Assembly (NCBI RefSeq): GCF_030867095.1
Contig: NC_081829.1
Location: forward strand, 67,167,181-67,231,180
Length of the DNA: 64,000 bases
Origin: Alligator mississippiensis
Lineage: Eukaryota; Chordata; Crocodylia; Alligatoridae
Direction of reading: 5' to 3'
Shown: one piece after another, positions 34,684 to 46,774 of the stretch
Layout of the letters: each line of letters starts with the position of its first letter
Numbering within the stretch: the stretch's first letter is position 1
Position numbers and translations under genes: made by a program
Notes under the pieces: generated by a model
Seen by the model: only the letters and a program-made list of their open reading frames with translations
Database searches by the model: none
What the model was told of the DNA's origin: nothing

Positions 34684-34721
34684 CTAACTCATGATGCTTT
34701 ATGGAAAGCACCATGAGTTAG
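34684..34721. repeat. 17-bp stem hairpin
   Basis: The arms CTAACTCATGATGCTTT (34684-34700) and AAAGCACCATGAGTTAG (34705-34721) pair with one mismatch around a 4-base loop. A related edge ('ccatgagttagaatggg') occurs at about 16428-16445, so the hairpin is probably the edge of a repeat family. Confidence 0.6.
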
Positions 34722-35275
34722 AACAGGGATTTGCATGTCTGTCAGTGCCCTATAGGACCAGGAAACCATTCTGAGAGGGGCAAAAGACATGAAAGACATC
34801 AAAGCAACCAAAGGGAAGAAGGTGTGTGGATCATCCATAAAAAGGCAGCCAAAAATGAAACCTGTGGGACCTCCACCTACCTGCCAAAAAGAACTGTTGA
34901 CCCCCAGAATACTTATGAAGGCCTGGCTACAGGGAGACACACTGTCCTCAGGACTACTTAAGACTTATGCAAGGTTTCTGTTATGTCTTCACTTATGCTA
35001 AGTTTAATGTTATTGCTTTGTCTTATTTTGTTCTGTCTTAGCTTATGCTAAGCCTGTGGCTCAAGAGAAGCCTATCGGAGACCCACATCTCCAGGTTATC
35101 CATCTGTTTTTATGGAGAATTTCAAGGAAATTGTGTTTTGTAATACCAAAATCCTTTGTTAGATATACCTACCCTTTTCTGTACAGAGTTGGTTTTCAGG
35201 TCCCTAATACAGCAAATAGTGTTTTGCAATTGAACAGTCACCTACCCAACAATGGCGGAGTTCAGTGCCCTAGAG

Positions 35276-36020
35276 CAGTGTTTCTCAACCTGTGGGTCAC
35301 AACCCAAAAGTGGCTCACAAGAAGAGTCACAAGCAAGTCCCAGAAAAACACGGGAAAGTATGAGTTTCTCCTTTCAGGTTGGCACCATTCAAGCTGGGTC
35401 ATGGGAGCAGCACCAGCAGCTGGATGCAAGTAAGTGTATGGGGAGTGGGTGTTGGAGGTCCAGGGCTTGGGAAGTTTCCAGGTATGTCTGTGTCTATGCA
35501 GGGAATGGGTGTCTGCATCAGGGCAGGGGGTGGGGGAAAAAGGTGCCTATTCCTCCAGTGGGGGATGGTGGCAAGGCGGGGGGAGGTCCTTCTGGGGTGG
35601 TGGCATCTGGTGCTGGTGCCTATACTTTCAGGGGAAAGGCACCCAGGAGATGCTTCTAGGGAAGAGGGGTGGGTCCTTGACCAGCCTACCTAGCACAGAG
35701 CAGGAACCCTAGCCCAGGGCATGGAGGTGCCACAGGCCTCCCCTCCTCCTCCCTCCAGCCCATGTCAGGGCCAGACTCACTCTACTGCCACCCGCATGAG
35801 CCAAAGCCACTGCATTCCAGCCCAAGCAGGACCCCATTCTGCTAGGGACCCCCTCTGGCAGGGCTGGGGAAGCAGGGGGCCGTGGATTGGGAGTGAGGGG
35901 CAACAACAGAGTCAGGGGGCTGTGGCTTGGGAGCATCAGCAGGGCCAGGGAGCTGTGGGTCAGGACTGGTCATCAATGTTTACAAATAGGTCCTGGTACA
36001 AAAAAAGTGGAGAACTACTA
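35276..36020. mobile_element. hAT MITE with perfect 8-bp target duplication
   Basis: It starts CAGTGTTTCTCAACC and ends 'agtggagaactacta', the latter an eroded inverted copy of the start. It is flanked by the exact 8-bp repeat CCCTAGAG (35268-35275 and 36021-36028). The 745-bp interior is GC-rich with several open frames and no transposase motif. The intact duplication with eroded TIRs indicates moderate age. Confidence 0.88.
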
Positions 36021-36029
36021 CCCTAGAGC

Positions 36030-37240
36030 ATAACATCTCATTGGGGTATTGGGTGCCTAATTAAATGAAAACATGGCCCAAAAACCCTTGCTCATCCATA
36101 GAGGTCCACTTCTTCAAAAATTCATGAATCTAAAGAACATTAATGTGATTATTCATGCAAGTAGCGTCAATAAGATTCATCCCATAATTAAGTCTTTTGA
36201 TTTAGCTAATGACTTTACCATTTGAGAGTTGGAAGGGGGCAGCAGGCAAAAACCAAAAGGATAATTCATCACACCATATAAACTGTCCATTTAATTCAGC
36301 CACTGCAATTTACTTTGCTTACATTTTGTATTGGAACGTGTGCGCATGTATCTTATTCATTAGAAACTTTACTGCACCTTTTCCCATCAACTCTTTGCTA
36401 AGATGCTATTATGTTTGACATCTTTGTGCATCTCATGAAGTACAAAGACTATCAAACTTCTACTGCACTTTTAGATATAGCTGCCATTAGTCTCCCAATA
36501 TTTTGTGAGTCCAAAGGTTCAGAGCCCGTCCTGCTAGGCAGCTCCACAGAGGGTTGGGAAGAGGAAGACTATGAAAGGGCCAGGTTACATCTCCTTGGCC
36601 TGTGGTTCCAGCCTTTGTCTCCTCTCTGCTCCCCTGGTCCTGCCCCCCTTCCTGGGTAACCAGAGTGGGGGGTACCATGATCTCCCAGGGTCCCCTTGCC
36701 CCCCCACATGTGTGTTATATTCCATCCTGTTCTTTCCCTATTAAACCCGTATATGGTTAAGTTCCAATTCGTCTCAGCTCTACCCTATAGGGGATAGGAG
36801 GAGAGTTGCTCCCCCACAACACACTAACACCTGCTAAATCCCTTCAGTTGGAGAGCTGGGACTTCATCTGAGTATCACGCAGGTTACATTTAGTACCTGG
36901 GTTACCCCTACCATCCCAGCCCTGCTGGCCCCCTCACTCCTAGCGTGCCCCCCCCTCCCCCACCCTGCCAGCCCTGCCAAACCAAAAACCCAGTCTAACA
37001 GAAAGTAATATTAATTAACCTGACCCGAGTCTTGAACTGACTGACCCACGCACAGAACATTTTTTTGGAATCCAAAAAAGTTGTATTTTTCATTAATTTA
37101 AATCTTGAACTAAATCACCAGTAAACATTTGCAAGGTTAGCCCCTAGAGTCTTGTTGAAGTATTGCAATAGAAATTCAATGTATTTCCATGGATTACCAA
37201 GTGAACCCAAGTGGCACCTGGTGGTGTAATAGTTGCAAAG
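36030..37240. other. mostly unassigned; LTR-like end near 36830
   Basis: The segment 36700-36830 has 'cctattaaacccgtatatgg', then 'ctctaccctatagg' and ends 'tgctcccccacaaca'. This is the layout of a retroviral LTR R-U5 end (ATTAAA signal, then a CA terminus). No start, internal region or target duplication could be matched, so the LTR reading is weak. Nothing else was recognised. Confidence 0.25.
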
Positions 37241-37244
37241 CAGG

Positions 37245-37602
37245 CATGAATGAAGCATGCCCCCAGTAGCTGGTGGTGCCAGGAGCATGGTGGTGGTGGT
37301 AAGCAGGGAGCACCTGCATACACTGCCAGCTCTGCCAGTTGCAGGGGGGTCGTGAGCACCAACCAAGGGCTGGCGACTGCCTGCAGACACCGCCGGCAGC
37401 ATTGGCAGTGGCCAGCAGCAATTGCTGACTGCCCACAGATGCCACCGGCAGTGTCAGTGGCCAGGGGAGTGGGGGTGAGCAGTGACTGCACGACTGCCCG
37501 CAGTCGCCACCGACAGTGTTGGCGGTGCCATTTCATAGGGGGTGCACCTCCACACTCAGGGGGTGCACATGCACCTGTATGCACCCCCTACACATTGCCA
37601 AT
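37245..37602 (-). repeat. GC-rich interspersed repeat, unnamed family (copy 2)
   Basis: The reverse complement starts 'ttggcaatgtgtagggggtg', has a GGTGCA...TGCACC core and ends 'gggggcatgcttcattcat', matching the copy at 18105-18412 in order. Internal CNG-rich words vary between the two copies. Confidence 0.65.
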
Positions 37603-37619
37603 GAAAGCAGGAGGGGGGG

Positions 37620-37639
37620 AAATAAATAAATAAATAAAT
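37620..37639 (+). repeat. (AAAT)n simple repeat
   Basis: About five units of aaat/aata, directly right of the GC-rich repeat. Confidence 0.85.
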
Positions 37640-37929
37640 CACATTTTTGGGCATAAGTAAGATCCACGTTGAAAATTTAAAGTGATAAAAAAATCCCCAT
37701 GGAAGAAATTCAGAAGCTAAAAATAAAACATGTCAGAGGTGTTTTAAATTACCATGATAAAAAAAAAATCTAAAATGATAAAATCAGGTGACAATGTGAA
37801 TACACATTTAGTGTAAATTTTTGTCACATGGGCACAGGAAAAGTGTAACGTGGTAACAGGAGAGGTGTAACATGGACAAGTGCCCCATAAGCGCAGCTAG
37901 CAGTAAATTTCATTAAGTTTACCATCAAG

Positions 37930-38311
37930 GCAGCTCTATACTCATGGGAAAGCTGGGTTTAACCCCCTCCCTGGCCCCAGACCCCAGCCAGGATTTGCCT
38001 GGAGGGGTGGGCAGGCACCCTGGGTTTAAACCCCCTCCCTGCCCCCCCCTCCCAAACCCTTCTCTTCTGGAGCAGACAGCCCAGTCCAGCCCAGGGCTGG
38101 AAAGCATGCTGGGGGACTGTGATTTAACTTAAACCAGGAAGGGATCTGGGACAGAAGTTTCATAAAGTGGTTTGACCCAAATCAGGTACTACATTTAATT
38201 ATGTTTCAGCCATTTTGAAACTGGTTTATGTGCACTGAGCTTCTGTTCTGTTACAGGTTTAAACCAATTTCTGATCATTCAAACTGGTTTGTATGTAATT
38301 TCTGTCCCTAG
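37930..38311 (-). mobile_element. truncated copy of the CTAGGGACAGA TIR family
   Basis: The right end TCTGTCCCTAG (38301-38311) and the AAACTGGTTT and 'gttctgttacaggtttaaac' words match the right half of 14725-15515 in the same orientation. The left part fades into GC-rich family-like sequence and has no TIR. Confidence 0.65.
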
Positions 38312-38319
38312 TCAATGTG

Positions 38320-40100
38320 TAATACCCAAAGCACCGTGTACATGAAGCAGATATGCAGCTGTTAATATACTATTAATAACATATGAATATTAATAAGCAT
38401 TCCTTTTAAGAATCTAAGGTTTGCTGCCACATTTAGAAAAGCCACTCAAAGTCACTACTTTGCACTCAATGGGCTGTACACACAAGCAGGCAAGAGGTGG
38501 AGATGGGTGGAATAGCTGCCAGCAGGGTCCGGTACTAAGCTTTCCAAATAAATATGGTAATCAATGCAAAAAATGCGATTTGTACACTGAATGTTTTACA
38601 TTTTTTGGATTTGTAAAGCAATGCTCTGTTAAGACAGATGTAGCCTTGGGCACCAGAAATGGAGACAAAAATCTTTGCATAATACACTATTTTATAATGA
38701 CTCAGGGTCAGCATTTGGTTACTCACATCCACATTTAAAGAAAAGTCATAGAGAAGATGATGGTATTTCAGTTCCTAAGAAAACTACAAGAACCCTCATG
38801 CAGGCAAGTCTCAGTCGCCCCCAAAACAACCTGCAGTTGCTCTCACACTAGTGCCTTTGTGGGATAAGTCAAAGGGCTCTGTCTGACTCAAAAATAATTT
38901 TCATACCTGGGATCCTTTCTGGTCAGGTAGCTCACACCTCTTGGGGTAACAGAATATTACCACAGATGTGTGTGTTTCAAAGCATTGATTATTTTTTCAC
39001 TTTGCTTACAGAGTTGTGTGCACCTAGCTGTTTGGGGTTTAGTGAGTAGCAATTCCTGAAATTGGCATGTGTAATTCAATGCTGCTGAAGAAATATTTAG
39101 TATTGAGACTTATTTTAAAAGTATCTGTCTAGATTCAAAACCTACTTTCAGTTACATAGGTACAACTCACAATGAAGTCAGAAGGGATTTCCTCCAGTAG
39201 CCCACAGCAGAACATGCCCAATAATAACTGAGAAATAGCACACTGTGAGGAGCCAAATTGATTAAATGGGCATAGCTCCATTGTAGTCAGTTTTACTCAG
39301 AATAGACCCAAACCTGCGGTATTTTAGATATTTCTACTCAGAAAGAACAGTTTTAGGCAATTTAGCCATAGCATATTAAAGCACCCATCTTTATTCATAT
39401 ATTTATTTCAAAGTGGTTTCTCACAGTACATTACTGGAAAGGGCATGACTGTTTCTTGTTGCTAGACTAAGTTATTAATATATTTATTTCTATAGTATGG
39501 AACAGTTCCATATAAAATGGGATTAGACCATAACAAAAATAATCACCGTCGTTAGTACAATAGTCTGTGTCTTCTGAAACTCTGCCTCTACTTCTTCTTT
39601 TTTTAAACAACAAAACCATGAGAACATTTTGTCAAAGGTCAGGAAACAGCTTGGGATTGCTTGTGGGGCTTTGAGCTCTTACTGACTTAGTAAATCCAAG
39701 TATGAAAATGATTGCCAAACACAAATCTATTAACAATAAAGCTACCCTACCAGAAAATATTTTCAGAGGTAAAACAATTCTATGTACGTGGAGTGAACAG
39801 TTGGAATGAGATGGAATCTGTTCACATTGAGTTCAACTTGAGTTTTGCCAGTGACTTCTCTGGAACTAGGAGCAGTCTACAGGTAGGAAGAGATCACTGT
39901 ATGGACAAAAATAACATGGCTTTATATACTTTTATATATAATATGGTTTTATCTATGCATTTTAGCTTTATTGCTTTTCACATAAAACAATAACTACAAA
40001 AGTCTCTTAGCTGTTTATACCATTTTGGTCTCCGCTCTGGCCAAAATAGTGTCAACAGACCCCAATATCCCCAATTCTGGCAAAGGAAGCATTCCCTCAA
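38320..40100. other. no gene recognised
   Basis: AT-rich, unique-looking sequence with only short open frames. Confidence 0.4.
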
Positions 40101-40104
40101 TACT

Positions 40105-40375
40105 TTCATAGAGTCAGAGAGAAATAGGGCTGGAAGGGACTTCCAGAGCTCATCTAATCCAGCCCCCTACCCAAGACAGGATCATGCCTACCCAAACCAT
40201 CCCATACAACCATAATCGAAACTCCACATAAGACTACCCTCAGCCCTGACACAACACAGACCTAGCATCCTAACTTGTCACAGGTAAAGCCAGGGAACCA
40301 CAGCAGCCAATGTCCTGCTTCTATAACATATAGTCAATACATGCTCAAGAGGTCGCCAGAATATACCCATCCTTA
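40105..40375 (-). mobile_element. CR1 LINE 3' end
   Basis: The tail is at the left ('catagagtcagagagaaata'), then 'ggctggaagggacttccaga' and 'catctaatccagccccctac', read antisense. Positions beyond match 27680-27860 in order, so this is the same CR1 subfamily. Confidence 0.8.
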
Positions 40376-40434
40376 TAAGCCCTGGAATAGCATGTTGGGT
40401 AGATGGCACTGATGACACTGAAAAAATCTGAAGT

Positions 40435-40510
40435 TTTAGACCATGTTAAAGCCCTGTACTTAGACAGACTTAAGTCACAAATGGGTGTCTTCCAGAGCAG
40501 CCCTGAATCA
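40435..40510 (+). repeat. 76-bp direct repeat, copy 1
   Basis: It matches 41605-41680 at 72 of 76 positions without gaps, in the same orientation, 1170 bases apart. Flanks on both sides do not match. It contains 'aaagccctgtacttagacag' in both copies. I do not recognise it as a known repeat. Confidence 0.75.
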
Positions 40511-41604
40511 GTTGGACACAAAGGTGACTTACAGCCACAATAGTCCCCTTCTTCTTGAGTGGAGAGTTCTGTGCTGCATGTACTAGACTCAGCACAGAGT
40601 CTCCCCACTATGTTTCTTCTGAAGGTTTTGTGCAACCAAGATCACGTTAGAGCCCGTAACATTAACATGGAAGTCTTAATGTATCAGTGTCAGAATGTTG
40701 ACCTTTACATAGGGTGTCCAATATCCAATGAAAGTTTGAGGTACAAATTTAGGTATAACATCCAAATTATACAAATAGTTCTGAAAAAAAAATCCTTAAG
40801 TGTGGCTAAAATAACTGACAAGTACATAAATATTTTTAATTATTGCAAGGGGGTTGAGGGAATTTGCCCATTTGTAAGGGGGATTATGGTAGGAAAGCAG
40901 CAAGGATCAACTGTAGCCCAGCTACAATCAAATAGCAAAGTCTTTCCTTCATTTTCATTCCATTTTTCTAAGGCAAAATTCCCAATGTTTTTAATGGCTG
41001 CTGCTGCCTATGCCATGCTTTGTCCATGAAAAATCCATGCAACACTCTTATTTTCTGCATGGAAGTAGGCGCACACTTGGAACACAGGAAACTACTGATT
41101 TTATGGTGCAGAAATAAATGCATGCTAAAAAAGGCCTGAAAATCTGCAGAAGCTACAGAATAATTCTTTTTAGTTACCCACATTAAGGGCTAGTTCATTA
41201 CTGCTTTCATTTTTGTTATTTTTCGGAGCAAGTAATAACACTGGTAGAAATAAGTAATGTGAGAGAGCTTGGTATTTTATTTAGATCACCTCTTGCTGAC
41301 TGGACATCCAGTATTATAATGGACATCAGTAAAGGTCAAAGCCTAGCTTTTAACTGGATTTAATTTAGGTATCATGGGAAATGTCATCCCTGATATTTTT
41401 GGCCAAGAGCAGTATATTGAAAACATCAACAAATTAAAGGGAAAACAGAAAGCTGGAATGTGCATCATTATATTGTACATGAAGGAGCCAATGTACATGA
41501 AGTCCCTCTATGTCCCCACAGGAAAGGGACTTGGTGCAAGTGATGACATGGCAAAGCAGTCATGCTGCAACCTGGCTACTCCCTGGGAGGGAAAGGCTGG
41601 ACTA

Positions 41605-41680
41605 TTTAGACCACATTAAAGCCCTGTACTTAGACAGACTTAAGTCACAAATGGGTTTCTTCCAGAGCAGCCCTGAAACA
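41605..41680 (+). repeat. 76-bp direct repeat, copy 2
   Basis: The partner of 40435-40510. The four differences are two adjacent bases near the left end and two single bases in the right third. Confidence 0.75.
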
Positions 41681-41689
41681 AGGCTGCTA

Positions 41690-44600
41690 TCCTCCACATA
41701 ATACAAAAAGTGCCAGTGGTGAAGTGATCAGTGCCATTACCAGGAAGGCAAATATATTTGTCCTACTTCCTCAATCCTGAAAAATGGAACTGCATTCATT
41801 CCACTGTGCAGAGGGCCTCTGATGTTTGGGGAACGGGAGGGCAGAAGATAGGAACCATTTTTTTTCCTCCACCCAGAAACAGATTCCTTGTGCCACTGTG
41901 GGGCAACTACTCCTATAACCAATATACTCCAGGAGCAGTGGCAGCCTACCATGCCCCTTCCTTTCTCAGCAGTCCTTGGCTAGTGGACAGTTTGGGGATC
42001 CATTGAACATACCCTCCACACTCTTAGGTAGCCTTCAAATCCTGTCTTGTGCTTCTGGGAAGAAAGCTACTACTACAAAAGTCAGGCTCCATAACATGCA
42101 AGGCGCTGCAGAATCATCATGTACGGCTTCTGCCTTCGGCGCACTGTGTACCAGAAGCTCAGTTATTTTGTCATGTTTTGGCCATCTGACAGCACTAGGA
42201 CCATCAGGATTTTCTCTTTTGATCATGTTTGTTGGGGAATACTGGAAATGCCAGTGGGTAGATAAGTTGTAAGCTACCTTTTCACTGTGTTATGTGAGAA
42301 AACAGCCTAGTTGCATTATTTATACCAAGGTAGATAAACTGTGAAGGACTCAGGCATAAAATACTGGAAGCAACTGAAGTGTGCCTATGTATGGCAAGGC
42401 TTTCAGCTTTCTGGTGCAGAGGAAGTCCATCAGATCCCCACACCAGGTGGGGCAGCATGGCAAAGCCTTAAATTTACCAGCACATCTGGAGCCCAAGATC
42501 ATGATCCCAGGGTCAGGTCATGCACCAAGACATTAAAAGCCACTTCATGCAGTCCAGCATCAACAGCCACAGTCCCCAGTGCCAGGTTGCATGGCCCAGC
42601 TTTACAGATCCTAGTGAGCACAATGGGTTCTGAGGAATTTAATCCCAGATCCTCAGAATTGCACATCCTGTCATGGACTTCTACCTCCGGGATAAAATGT
42701 GTCAGATCCCAAACATGTGACTAAATTAACAAAATTTAACACAAATCTGCATTTAATTTAGGTCACAGAAGTTTCAAGACTGCAAAACTGTCCCTGTTCT
42801 ATAAAGCATTGTTCAAATTTAAAGCTATAAATATTGCATCATCAGGAAAAATCCATGTTACATTAAACTTTTCTTCAGTTCCTTGTTTAGAAAAGCATTT
42901 TTAAATATTATTTCATCCTTAGTAGGCAGACTATTTCTTCTTCTGTGCTTTTTTAGTTGGGAAAAGCAAGCTGTCAGCTCTCCATGACTAATAGATAGCA
43001 TAACTACTGGAAGGAAAAGAAGCTGCTTCCTGCCCGCAAGACAGGCCTTTAATAACAAGAAAAGTTATTTGAGGGATTCAGAGCCAGCAAAATGCATAGT
43101 TTCTTCTCTTCCCTGCATTTCCTGAACATCCCAAGATCTGTGAAAAGTCTCACTAGTCTCTGGCCTTCAGCATAACGGGCTTTCTTCATTTTTTCTGCCT
43201 TGGGCTATCCAATTAGCCATTCAGGCACTGATGCCCCTTCCATACATTTGCACCGTTCATGCTCCCAGGGAGACAGCAGAGATCAGGACTTGGAGACTTG
43301 TGCTGTATTCATTCTAGGAGAAATTTCAAAAGCAAATTCTGTGAGTGAACCAAGGACAATACTGAAGATATTAGAACATTAGATGTCCTTTAACTGTGCC
43401 CTCTTTACCCAGTCAGACACCCCTCCATTGACTGAGCCTTGATAACAGGATATTCCTTCTCGAGGTCCTCCATGGGCATAGTAGAACCCTCTCTTTATAC
43501 AGCCTGCATAATTTCTGATGTTGCACTGCTGTCATCTTGTCCATGCAGCAAAACAGAGTGGGTGATGCTTTAACTCATAATATTTAAGTGAATAATTGTT
43601 TACTGCTATAGGCTACAGCACATAGATCATGTAAAACACTACCTATTAAATGAAATAATTTCTGTGCTGTTACCAATTTATTTTTCACAACGTGGAACAC
43701 ACTAACTTGTGTGACCTCTCAAGTAGTTAACTGAACATGGGTTTTTTGCATTTTCTCCAGAAGACTCCTGTCTGCTGTGTGCACTGGTACAAGTGACAAA
43801 CAAAAGTTACTAAACATCATCCCATTGATCAAATCATCTCAGGTATTTGCATTTGGAGACATAACCAATATGTCCCCCCTGCCCCCCCACCACCAAAGGG
43901 CAAATATGTGTTTTGTCCATTACCGATCTAGACTATACCACTTACAGAAAACTGCATAACTTAGATTGATTCTGCCTTTGATTGTTTGCATATCTGTACC
44001 TCGCCTTAACGAGCAGCTACTCCATATTTTCTTTGTTCAGTGTGTAACTTAGTGCCTTTTTACTGCACACCATTCAAACTCAGTTTTCAGGACGGACTTA
44101 ATACATTTCCTGTAAGTTTTCTGCACTCATCACTACAGTATCTGAATGCCTCAGAGACATTAATTTTTTATTTTTGTGACACCCTTGAGGCTGAGGACAG
44201 ATGTTGGTGTGGGGAGCAGTTCTACCTCTGCAGATGGGGAAAGGTGTGCAAAGAAATTAAATGTAAGTCTACTTGTTTTCACATAGCTAAAATGAACCAC
44301 ATTGGATCTCATGTTTAACCTTACAGCACACTGTATATATTCAAAGCACAGCTCCCACTGATTTCTGTTGTGGCTATGTGTACTATGCACTTCTGCAAAA
44401 TCAGATCCCAGGGTATCCCGAGAGGCATCTAGAAAGAGAAACATATAATCAGTGACAATTTGGGCAAAATCTGTCTTCTGTGACTCTCCTTGCATCACCA
44501 GGCACCCCCTGGAAGAGACAGGGCTAGAATCCTGCTTTCCAGGACGGCCATTCTGTGAGATGACCTTGGCCTTCCTGCTTGACTACACACTTTTCAGTTC

Positions 44601-44745
44601 CTGCAACACAAAGGCACTTTTGGTGATATCATCTCTTCTGCTCGACTCCCATAAGCATTCCTCAGACTTACTTTACAGTATTAATTAAGAGGAAGGTCAG
44701 GCAGATGTTTGATAGTGCCAGGAACAGACAGGAACTTAAAAAAAA
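41690..44745. other. no gene recognised
   Basis: Only short open frames, none resembling a known protein. No clear repeat. Confidence 0.4.
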
Positions 44746-45480
44746 GTCCCGCTTTCTCTCCTTCCTCTCCCCTCCCCCACCCCCCAAAAAAGATTATATG
44801 ACCAATTTTATCTCAGGTCATTCACTGTTATGCAAGCAAGCTTCACTCCTGCCCCCTGTCTTACCTCCTTATTTTCCCTGGCTTCTCAAACTCTGATTCT
44901 GCTTTCATGCTCAGTCTGCACACCTTGGACTTCTCATCCCAGTCTTCCTGCCCAGCCATTCCTTGTTTCCCTTTCCATGATCTTCACCCAAGTTGTGGTA
45001 TCTTCTACCAATTTCTTTCCCTATCAGTTTCAGTCAGTCCCAATTCTCCCCTCCAAGTCCCTCATCCAATTTATCTTCCCTCCTCACCAATAATTTCTTC
45101 CCTCCTCCAGTCATTTCCCTTCCTTCTGTTCCCCTTCACCACTGGCTCCTAGTACCACTATCCCTCTTTGGGCTTTTTATCCAGTCCCACCCTCCAGCCC
45201 AAATGCTTCAGAGCTCTGTGTCCTCCTGCCTGCCCTGATTCTTATTTCTGAACCAAGCTCATCCTCCATCACCAGCCAGACACTCGGTTCCAGTCTTCTT
45301 GGTCAATCAGGTTTCAATCTACTACCCACACATATTCTAGTCTCAGATGGCTACAACTTGCAATCAGATTTTCTCTCTTTCTGCCTCTAGTCTCTAACTC
45401 AGAATCGTTGTCCCAATCTAATCCTTTTTCCTCCTTCTCCTAGTCCCCTCTGCATTTAAGCCAGGTGGCTACCTCTTCCA
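44746..45480 (+). other. pyrimidine-rich strand, about 730 bases
   Basis: The + strand is strongly biased to C and T for over 700 bases, giving several overlapping open frames rich in Ser, Pro, Leu and Phe. There is no start context, domain or repeat unit. The open frames are explained by composition. Confidence 0.6.
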
Positions 45481-45489
45481 CATTACTTG

Positions 45490-46690
45490 AGTACCCAAGC
45501 ACAGAAGAAGCACACATCTTTTTTTCAGTATCTGTGTCTCGTCCTTAAGAGACCATGTGTGCACAGTTTGACTGCAAACAGAAACTAAAGGAATGGAATA
45601 TGCTCAACTAAAGACAAAATCTTCAGAGATTTTAACTTCTAATTTAAGAAACTTCTGTTGAGTAAACTATGATTTCTAAAAGGCTCATAGTATAACCAAA
45701 TATGGGCAGATTTTCACAAGAAGCATAAGCCTTATGCATCAGTTACTTTCTGCCAAATTTCAAGTTCCTGCTCCAAAGTGTGGGAGCACGTGAACTTCTA
45801 AAATAAAAGGCCTTTCAATATTGCAAAACATTATCTATACTGTCCTAGCCTCTCAATACCTAATTTATATCAAATACTTTTCATATAGAATTATGAATCA
45901 AGTCAAACAACATTTTCAGGTTTTATACTAAAAACAGATCAATTACTTGTCCGGTGTCAAACAGCTTGGCAAAACGTGTTGCATCCTGTCTACAGTTGAG
46001 GGTACTGTTCATAAGAAGTTCTCTGAAGTTTCTGACCAGTATTAATTATCTTCATTACTGGCCCAGTGCCTGGGTTTGCAGATGGTATCCCATGGATGGC
46101 TTTCTACTGACAAACCAGATAATGCTCCTGCTGTGTGGTCCAATGACAACTGCTGATGTCTGGATGTCTGGATCCCATACATACTCTGTTAAAATATCAT
46201 GTATCCTGATGATTACATGATAGCAAATGTTTCGCAATGCAGATGATATTTGAACCAAAATGTAGATTCACAAACAGCCTCCTGAGAGGAATTTCGAGGC
46301 ATTTCCAGCATTCATCAGAGTCGTTTTATAGTGTTTAAATAAGAACAAGTTCAGGCAGATTGTGTTTGAAATTACCAAGAACAGACAAGCACTTAAAAAA
46401 AAGTAGGGGAAAAATCCCAAAACATCCTGTTTACCTATTTGCAGGAGAGATGATCTTTCCAAAACGCCAATAAGGAAAACAAGGAATTTCCCCATGAGCT
46501 TATTAGACACATTTGCAATACTAATTCCCCTCTCATGTGTAGGACAAAATAACTATCATGTAATGGGAGAGTAGCAAACATCTGCACTAGCTGGCCTGTA
46601 CTCTAGACAGAAACAATTGAGAAAGGGTTTATAAGTCAAATTAAACTGCATGGAAGACCTAGGAAACCCATTTGATACAGAAACTACTGA
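45490..46690. other. no gene recognised
   Basis: AT-rich, unique-looking sequence. Confidence 0.4.
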
Positions 46691-46692
46691 TT

Positions 46693-46770
46693 TCATACAT
46701 ACATACATTTTCAGGGTCAGAAGGGACCTCAGCAGATCATCGAGTCCAACCCCCTGCCCTACAATGACAA
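46693..46770 (-). mobile_element. CR1 3' tail fragment
   Basis: The segment 'catacatacatacattttca' is followed by 'gggtcagaagggacctcagc' and 'agatcatcgagtccaacccc', the antisense of a CR1 3' end. The fragment is under 80 bases. Confidence 0.75.
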
Positions 46771-46774
46771 TGAC

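Noticed and set aside
38421..38738. 105-codon frame with several cysteines
   Set aside because: The cysteine spacing fits no TNFR or other small-domain family, and there is no splice or promoter support.
44746..45238. Run of overlapping Ser/Pro/Phe-rich frames as a secreted or mucin-like gene
   Set aside because: Several frames of the same strand are open together and the composition is simply C/T-rich; no splice or start context.
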